This document shows positions 1-7,712 of a stretch of DNA of 56,795 nt, piece after piece. Below the pieces are notes generated by a model. The model did not search any database and was not told the DNA's origin. It saw only the letters and a list, made by a program, of their open reading frames with translations. The stretch comes from Acidobacteriota bacterium (GTDB taxonomy: Bacteria; Acidobacteriota; Terriglobia; 20CM-2-55-15), in contig JAJEEE010000085.1 of NCBI GenBank assembly GCA_022821145.1, positions 1 to 56,795 of the forward strand. Direction: 5' to 3'. The stretch's first letter is position 1, and each line of letters starts with the position of its first letter. A program made the position numbers and the translations under genes.

Positions 1-117
1 CGGAACACACCACCAGTAGGCGCGGCGGTCCGCGCCGCTACTGAACAACGCGGAATTTGCGATGGCAATTGCCGCGGCGGTAGCCGAGGCGTTAGTCCAA
101 GAAAATAATCTCTTCAG
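1..117 (-). repeat. Dispersed intergenic element C, copy 1
   Basis: This is one of four clear copies of an element of about 80-120 bp (others at 6895-7005, 8405-8512 and 15826-15905). Read on the minus strand it has a short frame ending EEIIFLD-stop, then GC-rich inverted repeats. This copy uses TAA where the others use TGA. It lies just 3' of the leftward gene ending at 158. The left part of the element may run off the window edge. Confidence 0.6.
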
Positions 118-157
118 TCGCCGCGGAACACCCCGACCACCTCTCCGCGAACGCACC

Positions 158-961
158 CTACTCGAAGTCGATGAAGCTCCGGAGGAACCGGTTGTTCTCC
201 TGGCACATGTGGTGCTCCAGCTCCTGGCCCTCGTTCCACCGCAGGTCCCACCCGATCGTCCACGGCCTGGTGTAGGCCGCGGGATCGTCGATCGTCGCTT
301 CATACCGCATCGTGTAGTAGTCGATGCGCGTGAACCGCTCGACCAGGTGATGCTGGCTGGTGCGAATGGCGCCGTAGCGCGACATCCAGTGTCCCTCGTT
401 GAAGCCCACGGTATCGACGACCAGCGTGTCTCCCTCCCAGTGGCCCACCGAATGCCCCAGCCACGTCGGAAGGTCGTAGGCTTCCCTTGGATGGTCCCGC
501 CCGTCCATGTGAATTTCCTGCCACGTCGCGACGGGCCGTTGGAAGACCCTGAAGATGCGTTCCTGGCCGGGCATCTGGAGGAACTCCCACGGAGCGTTGG
601 TCGACGTCGCCCGCGTGCCGCCCGGCGGCACGCACAGGCCTTCCGGATCGTCCTTGCTCTCCTCCGCGATCCGATACTCGTACAGCGCCCGGGCCCAGGG
701 CTTGAAGGGAATCCCCTCTTCGGGCCGGTCCACGAGATCGTCGGCGAGTTCCCAGTGCCCTCGCGTCACCTGCCAGGTGCCCTTGTGGGCGGGATCGTCC
801 CACCCCAGGTGCGGGGTGCCGTCCGGCAGCCGCGGGATCGGCAGGTCGGGCCGGCCCGCGTCTTCGCTGTCTTGCCGCGCTTCCAGGGGCGCCGGAAGCG
901 CCAGCACCGCCAGAACGGCTCCCATGGACAACAACGTTTTCGTGATCCCTCGATGGCGCAC
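158..961 (-). CDS. Secreted protein of unknown function
   Basis: A 267-residue protein of unknown function, probably exported. I chose the GTG start at 961 because a GGGAGGG ribosome-binding site lies a few bases upstream and the frame then opens with a signal peptide: basic MRHRGITK, a hydrophobic stretch, and a cleavage-like PLEARQ. The mature part is rich in Trp, Tyr and His (for example GHWEGDTLVVDTVGFNEG), a pattern I associate with uncharacterised proteins of Acidobacteriota that sit beside DUF6152 genes, as this one does (1142, divergent). No catalytic motif was recognised. The open frame extends further upstream, but that part has no convincing start. The gene is followed by a repeat element whose hairpin might end transcription. 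Confidence 0.75.
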   Translation of the reverse strand: MRHRGITKTLLSMGAVLAVLALPAPLEARQDSEDAGRPDLPIPRLPDGTPHLGWDDPAHKGTWQVTRGHWELADDLVDRPEEGIPFKPWARALYEYRIAEESKDDPEGLCVPPGGTRATSTNAPWEFLQMPGQERIFRVFQRPVATWQEIHMDGRDHPREAYDLPTWLGHSVGHWEGDTLVVDTVGFNEGHWMSRYGAIRTSQHHLVERFTRIDYYTMRYEATIDDPAAYTRPWTIGWDLRWNEGQELEHHMCQENNRFLRSFIDFE

Positions 962-1072
962 GCCTCGACCCTCCCTTGCGCCGTTCGGCGATCGAAACGC
1001 CGAAACGACTCGCCGGTTTTCCTTACGTCGCCGACAAGCGTACCCGAAGCGTTTTCCCGTGTCCAAGGCGGA

Positions 1073-1100
1073 TTGACACCGCCGGACGGCGTGCTATTCT
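1073..1100 (+). promoter_or_regulatory. Sigma-70-type promoter for the DUF6152 gene
   Basis: TTGACA at 1073-1078, a 16-bp spacer, then TATTCT at 1095-1100, giving a 5' leader of about 35 nt to the ATG at 1142. The same GTGCTATTC -10 context recurs at 56066-56095, which suggests a housekeeping consensus for this genome. Confidence 0.7.
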
Positions 1101-1141
1101 GCGGGCCATTGGCGAATTTCCAAGAGCGGGAGACGAAGACG

Positions 1142-1540
1142 ATGAGAGTCAAACCAGCGAGTCTCGCGGTTGCGGTCGGCGCGTTCGTCTGCGCGGCGCC
1201 GGCGTCCGCTCACCACTCGTTCACCGCGGAATTCGATGAAAACAGGCCCATCACCATCCAGGGCAGCATCACCAAGGTCGAGATGACGAATCCACACGGG
1301 TGGATCTACATCAACGTCCAGGAAGAGGACGGGACCGTCCGGAATTGGGCCGTCGAAACCGGCACTCCCAGAGCCCTGGTCCGGGCCGGCGGAAGCCGGG
1401 AAACCCTGGCCCCGGGCACGGTGATCATCGTCGAGGGTTGGCTGGCCCGCGACGGCACGCCGACGGTGAACGGCCGGAACATCATGTTCGAGGACGGGCG
1501 GTCGATCGCGGCCGGCACGTCGAATCCGAACGCGCAGTAA
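1142..1540 (+). CDS. DUF6152 family secreted protein
   Basis: A 132-residue protein with a clear signal peptide (MRVKPASLAVAVGAFVCAAP, cleaved after ASA) and a mature N-terminus of HHSFTAEFD, the hallmark of DUF6152. The body is predicted beta strands (ITIQGSITKVEMTNPHGWIY), resembling an OB-like periplasmic domain, and ends in GRNIMFEDGR. Function is unknown; in related genomes such genes are small exported proteins of acidobacterial type. The ATG at 1142 has a GGGAGA site upstream and a good promoter at 1073. The gene is divergent from the secreted protein at 158-961, so the 180-bp gap holds the regulatory region for both. The same open frame runs back to position 62, but that upstream part is antisense to the other gene and is not coding. 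Confidence 0.88.
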   Translation: MRVKPASLAVAVGAFVCAAPASAHHSFTAEFDENRPITIQGSITKVEMTNPHGWIYINVQEEDGTVRNWAVETGTPRALVRAGGSRETLAPGTVIIVEGWLARDGTPTVNGRNIMFEDGRSIAAGTSNPNAQ

Positions 1541-1575
1541 CCGGCGGCAACCGAAGGTTCGGATTCCGGAAGCCC

Positions 1576-2010
1576 GTGGCGGAACCCCAGAACTACGCCA
1601 ACCACGTCCGGCGCCCCCCGCTGCTGTTCCTCGCGGGGTGTTTCGGCTCCACGGCCGCGACGCTCATCGCAGGCTACCTGCTGGTCACCGACTTCGGCGC
1701 GGGCCACCTGGCCCTGTTCGTCGCGGCCGCCAGCGCGGCGACGGGCCTGCTCTTCGCGCGGCGGTTCACGACCGGCGTCCAGGACCGGGTGATCCGGCTG
1801 GAGGAACGCCTGCGCCTGGAGCGTGTCCTGCCCGCGGAACTGAAGGGGCGCGTCGGCGAATTGACGACGGATCACCTCATCGGCTTGCGCTTCGCCTCCG
1901 ATGAGGAGCTGGCCGGCCGGGCGCGGCGCGTTCTCGACGGCGACCTGACGGACCGGAAAGCGATCAAGCAGGCCGTCCGCGACTGGCGGGCCGACGACCA
2001 GCGCGTGTGA
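1576..2010 (+). CDS. DUF6526 family membrane protein
   Basis: A 144-residue inner-membrane protein. It starts at GTG 1576 (GGAAG upstream) with AEPQNYANH, the usual N-terminus of DUF6526. Two hydrophobic segments follow (about residues 15-37 and 40-55), then a cytosolic helical tail with the family signature LTTDHLIGLRFASDEEL and an end of KQAVRDWRADDQRV. Length and motifs match the family, whose function is unknown. It lies 35 bp after the DUF6152 gene and is probably co-transcribed. Its last codons overlap the start of the antitoxin remnant at 2007. Confidence 0.88.
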   Translation: MAEPQNYANHVRRPPLLFLAGCFGSTAATLIAGYLLVTDFGAGHLALFVAAASAATGLLFARRFTTGVQDRVIRLEERLRLERVLPAELKGRVGELTTDHLIGLRFASDEELAGRARRVLDGDLTDRKAIKQAVRDWRADDQRV

Positions 2011-2261
2011 GTCCACGGCTGTCTCGATCACTCTGTATTGAACGCCTGGATCTACAGGAGACCGACGCCGGCGCCAACGCGGTGCTTCTCGAGCCCCTCG
2101 ATCCGGTTGTCTTCGATCGGACAATCGAGCGCGACGGTGTTCGGTCGGTCGCTCCCAGCCACATCGCGGTGGATCTGCTGACCGGACCGGGCCGGGAGCC
2201 GTCACAGGGTGAACGGATGCTGACGTGGATGGAGACGCACGAGGATGTCTGGCGATCCTGA
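2007..2261 (+). pseudogene. AbiEi-like antitoxin remnant, C-terminal part
   Basis: An 84-codon frame that looks like only the C-terminal third of a type IV (AbiEi-like) antitoxin partner protein. Recognisable elements are GANAVLLEPLDPVVFDR and APSHIAVDLLTGPGREP followed by a TWME helix; the usual N-terminal winged-helix portion is missing. The frame opens at GTG inside the stop region of the DUF6526 gene, as expected for a truncated gene rather than an operon member. It overlaps the next remnant by 17 nt, the arrangement normal for antitoxin followed by nucleotidyltransferase toxin. Family assignment rests on remembered motifs only. Confidence 0.5.
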
Positions 2262-2409
2262 CCCCGTGTACGTCCGGGCCCGCGCCGCGCTGCTGAATGC
2301 GGCCGACGCGCTGGCGGAACATCTCGACGCCGTCGTACTTGTCGGCGCCCAGGCCATCCATCTCCACACCGGCGGCTCCGTCTTCGCCGTCGCGGGTCGG
2401 GGAGCGTGA
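2245..2409 (+). pseudogene. AbiEii-like nucleotidyltransferase remnant, N-terminal part
   Basis: A 54-residue frame starting at ATG 2245 with GAGG directly upstream. It matches the beginning of nucleotidyltransferase (AbiEii-type toxin) proteins: DPVYVRARAALLNAADAL, then AVVLVGAQAIHLHTGG. The frame stops at 2409, before the catalytic Asp motif, and nothing in the other frames continues the domain. The toxin is therefore certainly inactive here. Together with 2007-2261 it marks a dead toxin-antitoxin pair that has lost the 5' end of one gene and the 3' end of the other. The convergent DUF2272 gene ends 32 bp further on. Confidence 0.6.
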
Positions 2410-2440
2410 CTGGGCGTCGGATCGGGCCCGAGGTCGATGG

Positions 2441-3487
2441 TCAGCAGGATCGCGGTACCAGCCGGAGAACTTCCAGTTGGGCCGGGGACTCGCCGCCGGG
2501 CGCGCAACCGGCGGCGCGGATCGTCGGGCTGCTGTTCATGGCGTCGGCCGCGATAGGATCGGCCCGCAGTTTCAGGTGCGCGAACGTCGACCGGTCCGGG
2601 CGCAGGACGGCGCCGGCTCCGACGATCGCCGGGAGCCGTTTCAGGCTGACCGTTCCACGCACGTTGCCGCCGATCGCCAGGATCTCTCCGGCCCGCGCGT
2701 CGACCCGGGTCACGATGTCGCAATGGGTTCGGGCGACCGGATCCGGATTCTCGCGCCGGTCGGCGATGGTCCGATATCGAGGACGGCGGGCCGTGCACAG
2801 CAGGTCGCCGGGGACTATTTCGGTTTCGCCGGCGTCGTAGGCCACGAAGGCCGATCCGGAAGCGACGCCGTCGCGCGCGCGAATCGCCTGGTCGATGTAG
2901 GTGCGGTGGGCCACGGCCCGCTCGAACAGGTCCGTATCTCCCAGGCCGCCTTCGCACATGACCCAGGAAACGAACGCGGCCGACCAGGGGGAGCGCCACC
3001 GGGAAGCGACGCCCCGCCGCCCGTTCCATGCGTCGTTCTGATTCTCGAGGATCCAGCCGCCCTCGGGAGTCACCGCCCAGTACCCGCCGATCGACGACGC
3101 GACCCGGAGGGCCTGCTCGGGGCCGGGGCGGAAGCGGCGCCGGCGCGCGCGGGGTTCGTCGACGGTCTCGTCCACGACGCGGAATCCGAAGAAACCCCAC
3201 TCCTGCACCGCGACGTCGACGATCCGCCGGCGCGCGGTCTCCAGCCCCAGCGTGACGCAACCGGCGGGCTCGATCCTCATCTCTCCGGGTTCGCCCGTCA
3301 CCCGCGCCGACGGCGGACGGATGTCGAGCACGTCCGCCGGCAACCGGTCGAACCCGCTCTCCTGGGCGTCGGCGGGAACCGGGACCAGGAACAGGGCAAG
3401 CACGGCGAGCCGGACAACGACACGGACGCCGTCGTTCGACCGATGCGAGTCGTCTTCCGCTGGCGCGACTTGAGTAACGGATTTCAC
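2441..3487 (-). CDS. DUF2272 domain secreted protein
   Basis: About 348 residues, exported, with a DUF2272 domain: WSAAFVSWVMCEGGL, HRTYIDQAI, AYDAGETEIVPGDLLC and HCDIVTRVDA are its conserved blocks. The domain is papain/CHAP-like in architecture (Cys and His motifs, WSAAFVSW resembling the CHAP pocket), which suggests a cell-wall or peptide hydrolase; that activity is an inference. The start is uncertain. I chose GTG 3487 because a promoter (TTGCAC, 16 bp, TAGTCT) ends 11 nt upstream. This gives an N-region of about 27 residues before the hydrophobic VLALFLVPVPADAQ, longer than usual. The frame stays open into repeat A, which is not part of the gene. It converges on the toxin remnant. Confidence 0.75.
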   Translation of the reverse strand: MKSVTQVAPAEDDSHRSNDGVRVVVRLAVLALFLVPVPADAQESGFDRLPADVLDIRPPSARVTGEPGEMRIEPAGCVTLGLETARRRIVDVAVQEWGFFGFRVVDETVDEPRARRRRFRPGPEQALRVASSIGGYWAVTPEGGWILENQNDAWNGRRGVASRWRSPWSAAFVSWVMCEGGLGDTDLFERAVAHRTYIDQAIRARDGVASGSAFVAYDAGETEIVPGDLLCTARRPRYRTIADRRENPDPVARTHCDIVTRVDARAGEILAIGGNVRGTVSLKRLPAIVGAGAVLRPDRSTFAHLKLRADPIAADAMNSSPTIRAAGCAPGGESPAQLEVLRLVPRSC

Positions 3488-3498
3488 GGAGTCCAATA

Positions 3499-3526
3499 AG
3501 ACTACGGAAAAAGGGGCCGGGTGCAA
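3499..3526 (-). promoter_or_regulatory. Promoter for the DUF2272 gene
   Basis: On the minus strand, TTGCAC (3521-3526), a 16-bp spacer and TAGTCT (3499-3504). The proposed GTG start lies 11 nt downstream, so the transcript would be leaderless or nearly so. Confidence 0.5.
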
Positions 3527-3632
3527 GCGGGAACGGCCAAAAAAACCGGATCGGGACAATGGGGGGTGCGCGATCCGTTGCGTTCGAGCCGTGCGGACGG
3601 ATTGTCCCGTTGGACTGACGCCGCGGCGACCA

Positions 3633-3792
3633 GGAGCCCGTGGTGAAACCCCGCGTCGCGCCGAGACCGGTGAGGCGCCCGTCCGGCAAGGCGCGAGGAG
3701 GGAGCATTTTCCAGATATGCGACCGACGAGCAACGCAGTCCGGACGGGATGCGCCGCCGGTCGAATGCAGCAGGGGTTTCACCACGGGCTCC
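3633..3792. repeat. Dispersed element A, copy 1, with perfect 20-bp terminal inverted repeats
   Basis: A 160-bp intergenic element bounded by perfect inverted repeats: GGAGCCCGTGGTGAAACCCC at 3633-3652 and its exact reverse complement at 3773-3792. A diverged copy with degraded ends is at 7557-7712. The interior is highly similar between copies (ACCGACGAGCAACGCAGTCC is shared exactly). It has no transposase and looks like a MITE- or REP-like element. Confidence 0.8.
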
Positions 3793-3842
3793 CAGGGAAG
3801 ACGGGTGAGATGTCTTGCCCGGCCTGGGAGGGTCGACCCGCG

Positions 3843-4493
3843 CTACCCCCGGCTCTGCAGCTTGTGGTAGCCGAGCTTCTTGCGGGCTTCGTCCAGGCGC
3901 AGGCCCTCCTGAACGAGCCGGCGGATGTCGTCCTCCTTGCGGTCGATCTCTTCGGCGGCCGCCAGGACGGCGTCCTCGTGCGCCCGCGGGATGGCCACGA
4001 CGCCGTCGGCGTCGCCGCGCAGCAGGTCGCCGTCCTCCACGCGCGCGTGTCCGACGTTGACCGGGCCGTTCATGGCCTCGACCTGGACGCGGTCCTTGCC
4101 CGTGCGCATCGAGTAGCTGCGGCTGTAGATCGCGTAGCCCAGCGTGCGCGCCAGGTGGGTGTCGCGGCAGGCGCCGTCGATGACGGTCCCCCCCAGGCCC
4201 CGCCGGTGGGCCACCATGGTCAGGATGTCGCCCCACACCGTCGCGTCCTCGCGGCCGCCGTTGTCCAGCACCACGACGCCGCCTTCCGGCACGTCGTCGA
4301 TGTAGTCGCCGACCGTGCCGGACGGCGTGCCCGCCGGGCCGTACAGGATCGTGAACGCCCGGCCGGCGAGCCGGAAGCCGGGATCCAGCGGCTTGATTCC
4401 CAGGCATTGGCCGGCGATCCCCAACCGGTCCAGCGCGTCGCTCAGCGCGGTGGTGTCCAGCCGGGACGCCCGTTCGACGTTGGGATCGGCCAT
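3843..4493 (-). CDS. RraA family protein, putative 4-carboxy-4-hydroxy-2-oxoadipate/HMG aldolase-like
   Basis: A 216-residue RraA-fold protein. It carries the family's core (TTALSDALDRLGI at the N-terminus, GGTVIDGACRDTHLA with the Arg-Asp pair that in HMG/CHA aldolases binds pyruvate and the metal, and DGDLLRGDADGVVAIP). Members either inhibit RNase E or act as class II pyruvate aldolases; the preserved RD motif and the metabolic neighbours favour the aldolase role, but the substrate is unknown. It is the last gene of a leftward operon and starts 2 bp after the preceding RraA paralogue's stop. The C-terminal tail is helical and charged (EEIDRKEDDIRRLVQEG), common in oxidoreductase-linked RraA proteins. 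Confidence 0.87.
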   Translation of the reverse strand: MADPNVERASRLDTTALSDALDRLGIAGQCLGIKPLDPGFRLAGRAFTILYGPAGTPSGTVGDYIDDVPEGGVVVLDNGGREDATVWGDILTMVAHRRGLGGTVIDGACRDTHLARTLGYAIYSRSYSMRTGKDRVQVEAMNGPVNVGHARVEDGDLLRGDADGVVAIPRAHEDAVLAAAEEIDRKEDDIRRLVQEGLRLDEARKKLGYHKLQSRG

Positions 4494-4495
4494 CG

Positions 4496-5152
4496 TCAGT
4501 CCTTCTCCAGCATCTGCTCGTAACGGGCGCCCATGACATCGCTCATGGGCCGGCCCGCCCGCAGCGCTTCGCCCATGGCCCGCTCCCGGGCGGCGACGCC
4601 CTCGGCGGCCTCGACGACGCGGTCGATGTCGGCGGCGGCCACGAAGACCACGGCCGTGCCGTCGGCGACGACGTAGTCGCCCGGCGCCACCCGGACGTCG
4701 CCCACCTGGATGGGCTCGTCCGTGGCGACCTCGACGACGCGGCCGCGGGCCGTGCGCGCCGTGTGGCTGCGCGCGAAGACCGGGAAACCCAATTCGCGGC
4801 TCTCGTCGATGTCACGCGCGGGCCCCTCGACGACGACGCCGGCCACGCCCTTCAGTTGCGCGCCCAGCGACAACGTGCCGCCCCAGGACGCGGCGTCCAG
4901 GCCCGTGCGCTGCTCCACGACGATGACGTCGCCTTCCGCGGCCGCCTCGACCGCCGCCGTGCACAGGTGGCGCGTGGACGGCCCCCGGCCCTCGGCCCGG
5001 TCGAGCTTCACCGTCCGGACCGGCCCGGCGATGCGCGCCTCGGTGGACATCCGTTCGATACCGGTCACCGCGCCCCGCAGCCCGAGCTTGTCCAGGGCGT
5101 CGGAAACGGCGCAGGTGTCGAGCCGGCGGAGTCGGGATACGGGGTCGGACAT
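4496..5152 (-). CDS. RraA family protein (second paralogue)
   Basis: A 218-residue RraA-family protein, clearly paralogous to its downstream neighbour but strongly diverged. Conserved parts are TCAVSDALDKLGLRG, GVAGVVVEGPARDIDESRE (with the catalytic-type Arg-Asp) and VRVAPGDYVVADGTAVVFV. It probably shares the trimeric RraA fold, and the tandem pair may form a hetero-oligomer or act on consecutive substrates. It lies 22 bp downstream of the ABC permease, so it should be co-transcribed with the transporter. The combination of transporter and pyruvate aldolase-like enzymes suggests import and cleavage of a hydroxylated oxo-acid; this is an inference. Confidence 0.87.
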   Translation of the reverse strand: MSDPVSRLRRLDTCAVSDALDKLGLRGAVTGIERMSTEARIAGPVRTVKLDRAEGRGPSTRHLCTAAVEAAAEGDVIVVEQRTGLDAASWGGTLSLGAQLKGVAGVVVEGPARDIDESRELGFPVFARSHTARTARGRVVEVATDEPIQVGDVRVAPGDYVVADGTAVVFVAAADIDRVVEAAEGVAARERAMGEALRAGRPMSDVMGARYEQMLEKD

Positions 5153-5174
5153 CGCGGGTGGACGGATACCTCGA

Positions 5175-6023
5175 TCAGCGTTCGGGCCGCCAGCGCGAGA
5201 AGTGCGCCTGGAGCCGCTCGGCGGCCGACGTCAGCAGGATGCCCGCGCCGGCCATGATGGCGACGCCCAGGAAGATGCGCTCGGTGGCGAAGGTCTGGCC
5301 GCTGTAGGCGATCATGAAGCCGATGCCCTCCCCGCCCACGAACATCTCGCTGACGACGACGCCGATCAGCCCGTGCGCCACGCCCTGGCGGACGCCGGTC
5401 AGGATGAACGGCACCGACCCGGGCAGCGCCACCGTGGTGAAGATCTGCATGTGCGACGCGCAGAAGGAACGGGCCGCCTTCAGCAGGTCGTCGTCGATGG
5501 TCTTCACGCCGACGATCGTGTTGATCAGGATCGGGAAGAACGCGCTGAGGAAGACGATGACGATGGCCGGCAGCCGCCCGATGCCGAACATGATGATGAT
5601 CAGCGGCACCAGCGCGATGCGCGGCGTCGCGTAGAACGCGTTCAGGAACGGGTCCAGCAGCAGGCGGACGGTGCGGAACCAGCCGATGACGATGCCCAGC
5701 ACGACGCCGGCCGCCAGCGCGGCGGTGAAACCCACGACGAAGTTGCCGCCGCTGTGGATCAGGTCGGAGGGCAACTGCCCGCTGGCCCAGGTCTCCCGCA
5801 ACGCCCCCAGCACGGCCGAAGGCCCGGTGAAGAACAGCGCCGAGATCATCGGCTCGGCGTCGAGGCTGTAGGCGCGCCCGTGCTGCCACGCCGCCTCCCA
5901 GGCCGCCAGGACCAGGACGACGGCGCCGCCGCCCAGGATCATCCCCTCGTGGTCCTTGTAGAAGTTCGTGCGCCGCGCGGGCGCTTCCTTGACGGGCGTC
6001 GTGGCCAGGGTCTCGGTCTTCAT
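5175..6023 (-). CDS. ABC transporter permease, SsuC/TauC type
   Basis: A 282-residue inner-membrane permease of the nitrate/sulfonate/taurine class. The N-terminus is cytosolic, followed by about six hydrophobic helices beginning near residue 29. The cytoplasmic EAA loop is clear: LLKAARSFCASHMQIFTTVA then LPGSVPFILTGVRQG, which docks on the ATPase. The ATG at 6023 follows the ATPase stop by 13 bp. A substrate-binding protein is missing from this operon, but two of the matching NMT1/THI5 class are at 12.6-15.7 kb. The substrate cannot be read from the sequence; sulfonates, pyrimidine precursors and aromatic acids are all known for this class. Confidence 0.92.
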   Translation of the reverse strand: MKTETLATTPVKEAPARRTNFYKDHEGMILGGGAVVLVLAAWEAAWQHGRAYSLDAEPMISALFFTGPSAVLGALRETWASGQLPSDLIHSGGNFVVGFTAALAAGVVLGIVIGWFRTVRLLLDPFLNAFYATPRIALVPLIIIMFGIGRLPAIVIVFLSAFFPILINTIVGVKTIDDDLLKAARSFCASHMQIFTTVALPGSVPFILTGVRQGVAHGLIGVVVSEMFVGGEGIGFMIAYSGQTFATERIFLGVAIMAGAGILLTSAAERLQAHFSRWRPER

Positions 6024-6036
6024 GTCGGCCGTTTCG

Positions 6037-6852
6037 TCAGGCTCCGGGGGCCGCGGGTTCGGACGCGCCGCCCGCCAGGATGGACTCCGACTCCTCTTCG
6101 ATCAGTTTCCAGATCCGGTCCTCGATCGCCAGGAAACGCGGGTCGCGCTTGAGCTCCAGCGCGCGGGGGCGGGCGAACGGGATGTCGAACACGTCCTTGA
6201 TCCGCCCCGGGCGCGAGCTCATCACGACCACGCGGTCGGCCAAGTATACCGCCTCGTTGATCTGGTGCGTGATGAACAGGACGGTCTTGCGGGCCTGCCG
6301 CCAGATCTTGAGCAGCTCGGCCTGCATGAACTCGCGCGTCTGCGCGTCCAGGGCCGCGAACGGCTCATCCATCAGCAGGACTTTGGGGTCGGAGGCCAGC
6401 GCGCGGGCCAGGTTCACGCGCTGCTGCATCCCGCCGGAGATCTCCGACGGATACGCGCGCTCGAAGCCCTGCAGCCCGACCATGCGGATGAAGCGCTCGG
6501 TCCGCCGCTCGATCTCGGGTTTCGCGAACCGCCCGTGCAGCTCCATCCCGTACCGGACGTTCCCGGTGATGGTGCGCCACGGAAGCAGGCTCGCGTGCTG
6601 GAACACGACCGCCCGGTCCACGCCCGGCCCTTCGACGCGCTCCCCGTCGATCCGGACGTGGCCTTCTTCATAGGGCAGCAACCCCGCCACGATGTTCAGC
6701 AGCGTGGTCTTACCGCAGCCGCTGGGCCCGACGATGGCGACGAACTCGCCGTCGGCGACGGACAGGGTCACCCCCTCGCACGCCGGGACTTCGCGCGACT
6801 CGCGCTCCAGCCAGTAGCGCTTCGATACGTTCTGGATGTCGAGCTTGTTCAC
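6037..6852 (-). CDS. ABC transporter ATP-binding protein, SsuB/TauB type
   Basis: The ATPase of the transporter, about 271 residues. Visible motifs are Walker A GPSGCGKTT, Q-loop in VVFQHASLLPWRT, signature ISGGMQQRVNLARAL, Walker B VLLMDEPFAALD and the switch His in FITHQINEAVYLADRV. I chose GTG 6852 as start because GGAGGG lies just upstream and the protein then begins NKLDIQNVSKRYW, as relatives do; a TTG at 6867 would add five residues. It is the first gene of the four-gene leftward operon. The promoter should lie in 6853-6894, where ATATAAGAAC (minus strand) is a weak -10 candidate next to repeat element C. Confidence 0.92.
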   Translation of the reverse strand: MNKLDIQNVSKRYWLERESREVPACEGVTLSVADGEFVAIVGPSGCGKTTLLNIVAGLLPYEEGHVRIDGERVEGPGVDRAVVFQHASLLPWRTITGNVRYGMELHGRFAKPEIERRTERFIRMVGLQGFERAYPSEISGGMQQRVNLARALASDPKVLLMDEPFAALDAQTREFMQAELLKIWRQARKTVLFITHQINEAVYLADRVVVMSSRPGRIKDVFDIPFARPRALELKRDPRFLAIEDRIWKLIEEESESILAGGASEPAAPGA

Positions 6853-6894
6853 GGCCCTCCGAACCAAGCAGAACGTTCGCGATCTGTTCTTATA

Positions 6895-7005
6895 TGGTAG
6901 CCGCGGTGTTCCTCACCGCGGCTGGACAACGCGTCCATTGCATACGCAATGGACGAGGCGGACGCCGCCGCGTCAGTCCAGGAACACGATCTCTTCAACC
7001 CGGAC
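6895..7005 (-). repeat. Dispersed intergenic element C, copy 2
   Basis: Minus-strand reading: a micro-ORF whose codons give VVRVEEIVFLD-stop (GTG start possible), then a long hairpin-forming region containing GTCCATTGC...GCAATGGAC and an AGCCGCGGTG...CACCGCGGCT pair. It sits between the stop of the small coiled-coil gene (7017) and the start of the ABC ATPase. Confidence 0.7.
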
Positions 7006-7016
7006 CACTCATCGGG

Positions 7017-7270
7017 TCAGCCCAGCAACCTGAGGACACCGACCACGATGCCGGCGATGCCGACCAGAGCGCCCACGATCGCGCCCGCCTGAACGAGCAT
7101 CGCCCGGTAGAGCCTGGATTCCAGGCTGGCCAATTCGGCGCGGAGCGTCTCCGGCGTCACGTGCTCGCCGTGCTCGGCGCCTGTCGAATGGCGTCGGCCA
7201 GCACGTCGGCCTGGGCGCGTTCGATTCCGGCCGCGGTCAACTGTCGGGCGACGGTGAGTGAATCGAACAT
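7017..7270 (-). pseudogene. Short coiled-coil membrane protein (DUF1640/CCDC90-like), frameshifted
   Basis: A small protein read in two frames. From ATG 7270 the sequence begins MFDSLTVARQLTAAGIERAQ and continues to ADAIRQA, then loses frame near 7173-7183. A second frame picks up with EHGEHVTPETLRAELASLES and ends in a transmembrane helix (VGALVGIAGIVVGVLRLLG). One extra base at the break would give a continuous protein of about 84 residues of the kind found in many bacteria as a coiled coil with a C-terminal membrane anchor. The break may be a sequencing error. It is preceded by the element B promoter/leader and followed by element C. Confidence 0.65.
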
Positions 7271-7298
7271 GGAGGTCTACCTGTGTGGCCGTTGGCCG

Positions 7299-7497
7299 CG
7301 GACCAGCGCCGACGGGCCCTGGCGATACGGCCAAGCGGCAGCACGAAGACGATCAGCCGCGCTGGAACGCGACGACGCGATCGTGCAAAGTATACCACTC
7401 GGGGAACGGTCTCCGGCGCGCACGGTGAAGAGGGCGGTGTCGTAATCGATGCCGGTTTCGTTGACGAGACGGCCGCGTGCGACCGTTGATAACCGCG
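7299..7497 (-). promoter_or_regulatory. Element B, copy 1: shared promoter and 5' leader
   Basis: A 200-bp sequence that is nearly repeated at 10543-10738. On the minus strand it holds an extended -10 (TGGTATACT, about 7390-7398) followed by the shared TTTGCACGATCG and about 100 nt of leader reaching towards the ATG at 7270. Upstream of the -10 the shared block also reads as GIDYDTALFTVRAGDR in one minus frame, so it could instead derive from an old gene. Both copies lie directly 5' of an unrelated leftward gene. Confidence 0.55.
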
Positions 7498-7556
7498 TTG
7501 TCTGCAACGGTGTCCGGTGAGTCACTGGAACGACCGTGGCGGAGCGGGGAACACTA

Positions 7557-7712
7557 GGAGCGGTGCAACCCCGCGTCGCACCGAGACCGCTGAGGCGCCC
7601 GTCTGGCAGGGCGCGAGAAGGGAGCATACTCCCGAGACGTGACCGACGAGCAACGCAGTCCGGACGGGATCGATCGTCGGTCGAATGCAGCGGGGGTCTC
7701 ACCGCAGGCTCC
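7557..7712. repeat. Dispersed element A, copy 2
   Basis: A diverged copy of the 160-bp element at 3633-3792. The ends retain only part of the inverted repeat (GGAG...GGTGCAACCCC against GGGGTCTCACCGCAGGCTCC). The right end touches the stop codon of the YfiT/DinB gene at 7712, so the element inserted, or was kept, exactly at a gene end. Confidence 0.75.

Noticed and set aside
2297-3499. Plus-strand 400-codon frame after the toxin remnant
   Set aside because: It could have been the missing toxin body, but the translation has no nucleotidyltransferase motif and is antisense to the DUF2272 protein.
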